Part shown: in pieces, positions 58,930-64,000 of the stretch
Numbering within the stretch: position 1 is the first letter of the stretch
Layout of the letters: every line of letters begins with the position of its first letter
Assembly (NCBI GenBank): GCA_900176545.1
Contig: FWXP01000002.1
Location: 350,771 to 414,770 of the forward strand
DNA from: Oscillospiraceae bacterium
GTDB lineage: Bacteria; Bacillota; Clostridia; Saccharofermentanales; Saccharofermentanaceae
Length of the DNA: 64,000 nucleotides
Direction: 5' to 3'
Position numbers and translations under genes: made by a program
The notes under the pieces: generated by a model
Database searches by the model: none
What the model saw: the letters and a program-made list of their open reading frames with translations, nothing else
What the model was told of the DNA's origin: nothing

Positions 58930-60138
58930 ATGGCAAATTTCAGATATCAGGTTCTTGACAATGCGGGCAAGCAGTCGACCGGTGTCGTGGAAGCACAGAG
59001 TATCGCTGATGCATCCAGACGTCTTAAGGCCGAAGGCAAGTATGTCCTTAAGGTCGAACTTGATAAAGGTCCTGGAATACTGAACATGGAAATTGGTAGT
59101 AAGAGACTTAATACCAAGGAACTCGTTCTTATTTCAAGACAGTTATCCTCGCTTCTTTCTGCAGGTATAACTATCATCCGTTCACTCGATATGTTGTATC
59201 AGCAGGTGGAAACGAAGAGATCCAAGAAGTGCGTAGGTGAGATCTACGAGGCTATCCAGTCCGGTAAGACGCTTTCCGAAGCATTCAAGGATCAGAGGGA
59301 TGTACTTCCTTCCATTATGATCAGTATGATATCAGCCGGTGAGGAATCCGGTCGTCTCGATGAGATCATGGCTCGTCTTGCAGATCACTTCATGAAGGAG
59401 TCAAGATTGAAGAATAAGATCTCCGGTGCAATGGTCTATCCTAAGATCCTTTTCTTCCTCACAGTCGGTATCACTGTCGGATTGATGACATTCCTTATTC
59501 CCGGTATAGCTGATACGATCTCCGATCTCGGTGGTGAGCTTCCTAAGTTGACAAAGGCTGTTATCGCAATAAGTAACTCACTGGTTAACTACTGGTATGT
59601 ATACGCTATCGTCATCGGTGCTCTCGTATACGGTTTCCAGACTTGGAAGAAGAGTGACAAGGGTTCAATGCAGTGGGCTAAGCTCATGCTCACGATCCCT
59701 ATCGTTGGTAAGGCTACAAAGATGACTTGTGCTGCAAGATTCTGCAGAACAGTATCCACACTTATTAAGAGTGGTATCTCCGTTCTTACAGCTGTTGAGA
59801 TCACAGCGGCATCTCTTGATAACAAGGTTCTTGAGAAGAAGCTTGGTGAGGCAAGACTTGAGATCAGAAAGGGTACTTCACTTTCTAAGGCTATCAAGGG
59901 AATCACAGAGTTCCCCCCTATGATCTATGCTATGACAGCTATCGGTGAGGAATCCGGTACATTGGACAGCATCCTTGAGAAGGCGGCAGATTTCTTCGAA
60001 GACGAAGCAGATTCCGCTACAACAAAGATGACGACGGCTCTCGAGCCTATCATGCTTATCTTGATGGCTATCATGGTCGGTCTTACTGTCGGTGCTATCG
60101 CATTGCCTATCTTCACGATGGCCAAGGACATCATGTAA
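58930..60138 (+). CDS. pilC: Type IV pilus inner-membrane platform protein PilC
   Basis: 402 residues with two repeated T2SSF domains, LISRQLSSLLSAGITIIRSL and ARFCRTVSTLIKSGISVLTAV, each followed by SGRLDEI / SGTLDSI and membrane helices (three in total near 170, 220 and 375). It is the platform on which PilB and PilT act. ATAGGAGG precedes the ATG. Confidence 0.95.
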   Translation: MANFRYQVLDNAGKQSTGVVEAQSIADASRRLKAEGKYVLKVELDKGPGILNMEIGSKRLNTKELVLISRQLSSLLSAGITIIRSLDMLYQQVETKRSKKCVGEIYEAIQSGKTLSEAFKDQRDVLPSIMISMISAGEESGRLDEIMARLADHFMKESRLKNKISGAMVYPKILFFLTVGITVGLMTFLIPGIADTISDLGGELPKLTKAVIAISNSLVNYWYVYAIVIGALVYGFQTWKKSDKGSMQWAKLMLTIPIVGKATKMTCAARFCRTVSTLIKSGISVLTAVEITAASLDNKVLEKKLGEARLEIRKGTSLSKAIKGITEFPPMIYAMTAIGEESGTLDSILEKAADFFEDEADSATTKMTTALEPIMLILMAIMVGLTVGAIALPIFTMAKDIM

Positions 60139-60156
60139 TACGGAAGGAGAATACAA

Positions 60157-61269
60157 ATGGGTTTATTATCAGGAGGAAACTCTCAAACTTTGGTACTTGA
60201 TACATCCAGTTCTGACCTTAAGCTGGCTGTTGGTACATATAATAAGAATGGTAACATCTACATCGATAAGGCCGGCATCGTGCCTCTCGATTCCGATGCG
60301 ATCACGGATGGTGCGATCTCCGATTCATTCGGTGTAATCATGGCTATCAAGCACGCTTTCGCAAGACTTGATATCAGAAACAAGAACTGCATCATCACAA
60401 CAGACGGTCCCTTCGTTCACGCAAGAGACCTTGAACTTCCTAAGGTAAAGCCTGATCAGCTCGACGATATGGTTCGTTACGAGGTAATGGGTCAGGGTAC
60501 CAATAAGGATATGAACATCGAGTATATCGTTTATGGTCAGACAAAGGATATAGAGACAAATGCCGATAAGCTTCAGATCAGAGCTACAGCAGTTCCTACA
60601 GATACGATCAGCGATTACAGAGAGTTCATCAAGAGCATCGATCTTAACCCCCTTGCAATGGATGTTAATGCAAATGCTGTAAGGAAGCTCTTTAGTTCAG
60701 GTATCGCTAACGGAAACATCAGCATCAACCAGTCAACATTGATGCTCATCGAGCTTTCCGGTGCTACTACAACTGTTACTATCCTGGATAAGGGATTCCC
60801 TATCCTTACAAGAAGACTTCAGTTCGGTCACTCCAATATCAGACAGGTTGCTGAGTCTATCAAGAAAATGCAGGGTGGCGGAGATAATCAGTCATCTCTT
60901 GCAAGAAGACTTAATATCACAAAGGCTGACACTGAGAGTGCCGTTCCTCTCGAGGACATCGATGTATGGCACGAGTCTCTGAACGACATGCCTTCTCTTC
61001 AGAGTGCTGTCAATGCTTACTTCAAGAATCTTGTTGATGCAGTTTCAAGAACTGCACAGTTCTCGATTTCTAAGTTCCACATCGACAGTATCGGTACATG
61101 TCTCCTTTACGGTTCTGGAGCTAGCTACAAGAAGATCGACAAAGAGCTTTCAAGACAGCTTGGTACTCAGGTTGAAGTGCTTAATACATTAAGTACTGTT
61201 ATCGGACCCAGAGATTTCGCACTGCCTCAGTTTGTTAATTGCTGTGGTGCATTGATTCGTAATGACTAA
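60157..61269 (+). CDS. pilM: Type IV pilus assembly protein PilM
   Basis: 370 residues of the actin-like (FtsA/PilM) fold: VLDTSSSDLKLAVG phosphate-binding start, MLIELSGATTTVTILDKGFPILTRRL (second phosphate loop) and CLLYGSGASYKKID (adenosine loop). It is cytoplasmic and connects to the N terminus of PilN. GGAAGGAG precedes the ATG. Confidence 0.9.
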   Translation: MGLLSGGNSQTLVLDTSSSDLKLAVGTYNKNGNIYIDKAGIVPLDSDAITDGAISDSFGVIMAIKHAFARLDIRNKNCIITTDGPFVHARDLELPKVKPDQLDDMVRYEVMGQGTNKDMNIEYIVYGQTKDIETNADKLQIRATAVPTDTISDYREFIKSIDLNPLAMDVNANAVRKLFSSGIANGNISINQSTLMLIELSGATTTVTILDKGFPILTRRLQFGHSNIRQVAESIKKMQGGGDNQSSLARRLNITKADTESAVPLEDIDVWHESLNDMPSLQSAVNAYFKNLVDAVSRTAQFSISKFHIDSIGTCLLYGSGASYKKIDKELSRQLGTQVEVLNTLSTVIGPRDFALPQFVNCCGALIRND

Positions 61270-61284
61270 GGAGGATTGCTGAAG

Positions 61285-62211
61285 ATGGCAAATTTAGGAC
61301 CAGCAAAGGGTTATGCAAAGAAGGATCTTAACTTTTTTGCACAATTTACCGCAAAGGCTAGAAAGCAAGCGCGAGTTCTCGCAATTGTTGTTTTGGCAGC
61401 CTTGATAGTAGTAGGATTTTTCGTACTTTGGACAGGTTGGGCATTGTTCAACAATCTCAGAGTCCAGGGTCAGGTAAATGATCTCACGGTCGAGCTTCAG
61501 GATCCCAAGTACGCAAATCTTGACATCGAAGCTAAGAATCTCGAGCAGGAGGTCATCGCAAGGAATCAGTATTTCTATACTATCTCCGAGATGAGAAGGA
61601 TAGTAGATGAGACTCCTTCCGCTACAACAGATCTTGCAAATCTCATCGGATCCAATATCCCTAATACAACATACATCTCCAAGTACGAGATTACAGGTAC
61701 TCAGATGACTATTGAGGGATATACATTTAATTACTATGAGGCAGCTAACATTACTAACATGCTTCAGGCTTCCGATGTATTCTCAACTCCTCTGAACCTT
61801 GTAGTTGAGCATGTCAATAGAGCTACTGAAGATCCTGAGGACGGAAGCATTATCAGTATCAATACATACTATTCCTTCGTTATCACAGGTGATCTTACAG
61901 TTGATTCCTACATCTCTGTAAGCAAGGTAGTTGACAGTGAGCTTGGTGTTACAGCCGTTGGCGGCGTTACCACAACTGCTTATGCTACAGGAAGTACGTA
62001 TGAGATTCCCGATATTGCAACACTTGAAGTAAATGGTGTTTCATATCAGCTTTCAAACGTTCTTGTCGATGGTGTAGCTGTTACAGAGGATGAGTTCAAT
62101 GCTATCGTAGCTAATAACGCAATCTCCGGAAGAGCGGCAGGTAATATGAGTATTGAACTTCACTATACAGTAGTGGTTACAGATGAGGCCGCAGAAGGAG
62201 GAGAAGCATGA
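61285..62211 (+). CDS. pilN: Type IV pilus assembly protein PilN-like
   Basis: 308 residues. A basic cytoplasmic N terminus (LGPAKGYAKKDLNFF) is followed by a membrane helix (VLAIVVLAALIVVGFFVLW), a coiled coil and a ferredoxin-like domain. A longer Ser/Thr-rich C-terminal part makes it larger than typical PilN (about 200). The sequence is weakly conserved and the call rests on topology and position between pilM and pilO. AAGGAGG precedes the ATG at 61285. Confidence 0.8.
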   Translation: MANLGPAKGYAKKDLNFFAQFTAKARKQARVLAIVVLAALIVVGFFVLWTGWALFNNLRVQGQVNDLTVELQDPKYANLDIEAKNLEQEVIARNQYFYTISEMRRIVDETPSATTDLANLIGSNIPNTTYISKYEITGTQMTIEGYTFNYYEAANITNMLQASDVFSTPLNLVVEHVNRATEDPEDGSIISINTYYSFVITGDLTVDSYISVSKVVDSELGVTAVGGVTTTAYATGSTYEIPDIATLEVNGVSYQLSNVLVDGVAVTEDEFNAIVANNAISGRAAGNMSIELHYTVVVTDEAAEGGEA

Positions 62212-63278
62212 ACAACTTAGGCTCTCGTGAGAGAAATCTATTTATAATTTTCGGAATATTCTTATTGTGCGTTATCCTTTATGTAGGACCCATAAGAATG
62301 CTCAACAATTCTACTGCTGAGCTCAAGGTTGAGAGAGAAGCTCTCCAGGCTCAGAAGGATTACTATGATGCACTTGCTGAGCAGAATGAAGCAACAAGAG
62401 CTGAGATCGAGAATATCGAGGCTGATATCGCAGTTATCGAGCAGACATTCCTTCCCAATATCAATACTGAGTGCCTTGCACAGTGGGTATTGAATGTATT
62501 CGAAGAGAATGATTGTAAGTGGCTCGTAAAATTCGAGACAGAGGATTCTGCCGCTCCCGATATCGTTCTTCCCGACGGTACAATGGCAGATGATAACGTA
62601 ATTATCAAGTCGGTAAAGGTTACTTACTCAACATCTGATGGTTGGAATGTAAGCTCCTACGGCGGTGATGATGGTATTAGAGAGAATACACTCTACGATG
62701 AGAATGGAATCCCTCAGGAAGAGATCTACGATGCATTTATGGCAGATAGAACATATACAGGCATGAACTCCAGAGAAGGTTATGATGAATTCCTTGCAGC
62801 ACTTCACCAGATCGAGCAGACGAATGAGGATTGCATCAAGGTATCCAGGATAGCAGTCGAGGAGAAGTCCGGTTATATCCTCATGTATGCAACTATCGAT
62901 TTCTATAGTGCTACATTCATCGATCGTGTATCTGAGCCTGATACATCTGCTCCTTATGTTTCATGGCACGGAGCTACAGATATCGCTACAGATCACGGCT
63001 TCATCGGTATGCCTTTCTATGTTGATGATTCCGGAAGCGAGTGGTACGGTTGCATCATGAACAGAGCAGATGCTACTGACAGAGAGAGACCTTTCGCAGC
63101 ATACTATTCTGTTCAGACTTGGGCTAACCTTGTTAATCAGTCTGATGTTGCTACAGCTCTTGGTCTCGAGAACCTGGATGGTGGAGCACTCGGACCGACA
63201 GGCGGAAGCACAACAAGCCCGGATGATGACGTTGATCCCGATGCTGATGTTGATCCTTCACTTGTTGATGACAACTAA
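62208..63278 (+). CDS. pilO: Type IV pilus assembly protein PilO-like
   Basis: 356 residues with one N-terminal membrane helix (LFIIFGIFLLCVILYVGP), a coiled coil (about 30-85) and an extracytoplasmic domain, ending with a Gly/Pro/Asp-rich tail. The assignment depends on position after pilN and on this topology. It would form the alignment complex with PilN. Its ATG overlaps the pilN stop (ATGA). Confidence 0.78.
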   Translation: MNNLGSRERNLFIIFGIFLLCVILYVGPIRMLNNSTAELKVEREALQAQKDYYDALAEQNEATRAEIENIEADIAVIEQTFLPNINTECLAQWVLNVFEENDCKWLVKFETEDSAAPDIVLPDGTMADDNVIIKSVKVTYSTSDGWNVSSYGGDDGIRENTLYDENGIPQEEIYDAFMADRTYTGMNSREGYDEFLAALHQIEQTNEDCIKVSRIAVEEKSGYILMYATIDFYSATFIDRVSEPDTSAPYVSWHGATDIATDHGFIGMPFYVDDSGSEWYGCIMNRADATDRERPFAAYYSVQTWANLVNQSDVATALGLENLDGGALGPTGGSTTSPDDDVDPDADVDPSLVDDN

Positions 63279-63314
63279 TAGCAAATATTCTGTTGTGAAT
63301 TAGCACAGTATATA

Positions 63315-63349
63315 AACGGCTGATCTCATTATGAGATCAGCCGTTTTGA
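63315..63349 (+). terminator. Terminator of the pilB-pilO operon
   Basis: AACGGCTGATCTCAT (63315-63329) is perfectly complementary to 63331-63345 and is followed by TTTT. Confidence 0.92.
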
Positions 63350-63411
63350 TTGTAAGAAATCCGAAATAGATATAAATAGAAAGATAATGAAATATAGTAA
63401 AGGAATTTGAA

Positions 63412-63439
63412 TTGATTGATAAGAATACAATGGTAGAAT
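63412..63439 (+). promoter_or_regulatory. Promoter of the first pilin gene
   Basis: TTGATT (63412-63417), 16-bp spacer, TAGAAT (63434-63439), so the pilin can be expressed independently of the assembly genes. Confidence 0.6.
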
Positions 63440-63474
63440 GAAACCCTTGAGAAATGAAAAGGAGGAAATCTAGA

Positions 63475-63663
63475 ATGAAGAAGATCCAGAAGTCTAAGAA
63501 GGGTTTCACACTTATTGAGATGGTACTCGTTATCGCTATCATCGTTATCCTTGCTGCAGTACTTATCCTTGGTATCGGCGGATATCTTTCAAGAGCTGAT
63601 AACGCAGCTGCATCTATTTCTGCACACAACAGTGCTATCGATTCTGTTACAAGTGTTGTTTGA
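63475..63663 (+). CDS. Very short type IV pilin
   Basis: 62 residues. The leader MKKIQKSKKG ends at the prepilin cleavage site before FTLIEMVLVIAIIVILAAVL, with Glu5 of the mature protein present. The mature chain is only 52 residues: the hydrophobic helix plus a short amphipathic tail ending SVTSVV, with no beta-sheet head. It is transcribed separately, with AAGGAGG before the ATG and a strong terminator after. A second gene with an identical N terminus follows at 63951. Confidence 0.9.
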   Translation: MKKIQKSKKGFTLIEMVLVIAIIVILAAVLILGIGGYLSRADNAAASISAHNSAIDSVTSVV

Positions 63664-63689
63664 TCTTAGATTGAATTTTGTAACTGAAG

Positions 63690-63718
63690 AGGAGGAGAGT
63701 AACATCTCCTCCTTTTTT
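63690..63718 (+). terminator. Terminator between the two pilin genes
   Basis: AGGAGGAGA and TCTCCTCCT form a 9-bp stem with a 6-nt loop, followed by a T-run. Confidence 0.88.
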
Positions 63719-63870
63719 ATTGAAGGCAGTTGATACAGATATAACGTGAATTTAAAAAACGTCCAGCATAGTTAAACCCCGAACAATAATACCAGTCGAA
63801 AAACCTAAAGATAGACATCAAAAGCCTATATAATCTAGATCCTTGAGATTTTTGAGAAATATGAAGAAAA

Positions 63871-63911
63871 TGTGAAAAAACTATTGCATATGTGAAAAAA
63901 GGTGCTATACT
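63871..63911 (+). promoter_or_regulatory. Promoter of the second pilin gene with direct repeats
   Basis: TTGCAT (63884-63889), 16-bp spacer, TATACT (63906-63911). TGTGAAAAAA occurs at 63871-63880 and 63891-63900, exactly 20 bp apart and flanking the -35, a candidate regulator site. The rest of 63719-63870 shows no gene. Confidence 0.65.
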
Positions 63912-63950
63912 AAAGATACAAACTCAATAACTTCCAGGAGGAAATGTAAA

Positions 63951-64000
63951 ATGAAGAAGATTCAGAAGTCTAAGAAGGGTTTCACACTTATTGAGATGGT
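63951..64000 (+). CDS. Second type IV pilin (5' end only; cut by the window end)
   Basis: The visible codons give MKKIQKSKKGFTLIEM, identical to the first pilin through the cleavage site, and the DNA is nearly identical too. CAGGAGG stands before the ATG. The length and the rest of the sequence lie outside the window. Confidence 0.88.
   Translation, partial: MKKIQKSKKGFTLIEM

Noticed and set aside
63664..63950. c-di-GMP riboswitch before the second pilin
   Set aside because: The characteristic aptamer blocks are absent; only a promoter, direct repeats and a terminator are visible.

Overview
The window looks like a chromosomal stretch from a monoderm Clostridia-type member of the Bacillota. 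Supporting this are AAGGAGG-type ribosome binding sites, sigma-A promoters, tRNA genes with encoded CCA, the yicC-remA-gmk-rpoZ order, a Crh-like HPr variant, pyruvate phosphate dikinase, a dlt-like wall modification operon, and a type IV pilus locus without an outer-membrane secretin. An intracellular GH26 glycosidase would suit a gut or rumen plant-polymer consumer. I do not assign a genus.

Layout. 1-3.0 kb: the end of an unknown gene and a sugar-sensor-like/GGDEF/EAL protein. 3.1-6.0 kb: a cobalamin riboswitch driving a BtuFCD-type importer. 6.0-10.3 kb (minus strand): an ABC exporter operon whose last gene fuses an ABC-2 permease to a CPBP protease. 10.3-12.6 kb: tRNA-Cys, a HEAT-like protein, and a GH26 enzyme whose end overlaps a tRNA-Gly. 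12.6-16.4 kb: an AT-richer islet between two tRNA-Gly genes. It holds a small helical protein, a 671-aa protein with a C-terminal NlpC/P60-type domain, and an RsiV/DUF3298-like lipoprotein, and is the best candidate for an undescribed toxin-immunity system. 16.5-20.5 kb: a membrane protein, thioredoxin, a radical SAM protein and purF. 20.6-25.7 kb: an Asp/Glu racemase joined to an adenylation enzyme, carrier protein, MBOAT and SGNH protein, which is a dlt-like pathway with its own racemase. 25.8-31.2 kb: rplM-rpsI, an acyltransferase, an amidohydrolase, and tsaE-tsaB-rimI-nudix. 31.2-32.3 kb: a second AT-rich islet of small secreted proteins. 32.4-39.2 kb: crh-like, uvrC, phosphoesterase, yicC-remA-gmk-rpoZ, glyQS. 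39.3-45.2 kb: an ECF S component with a class V aminotransferase, ppdK, and a MetE-C-like protein. 45.3-52.0 kb: a two-component system, an ABC/FtsX transporter and an Ntn-hydrolase lipoprotein. 52.0-55.9 kb (minus strand): DsrE-like, Cys-rich, P-loop/Asp23 fusion, YebC and prepilin peptidase genes. 56.1-64.0 kb: pilB-T-C-M-N-O and two tandem pilin genes, the second cut by the window end.

Connections. The PilB N terminus carries both halves of the MshEN c-di-GMP-binding motif, and the first complete gene of the window is a probable c-di-GMP phosphodiesterase with a LacI-type ligand-binding domain, so pilus activity may respond to a small ligand through c-di-GMP. A 53-54 nt intergenic repeat unit occurs twice at each of two loci (26954-27068 and 43845-43958) with the same 8-nt spacing. 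Several genes have a -10 box 6-10 nt before the start codon and no Shine-Dalgarno, suggesting leaderless or nearly leaderless mRNAs.
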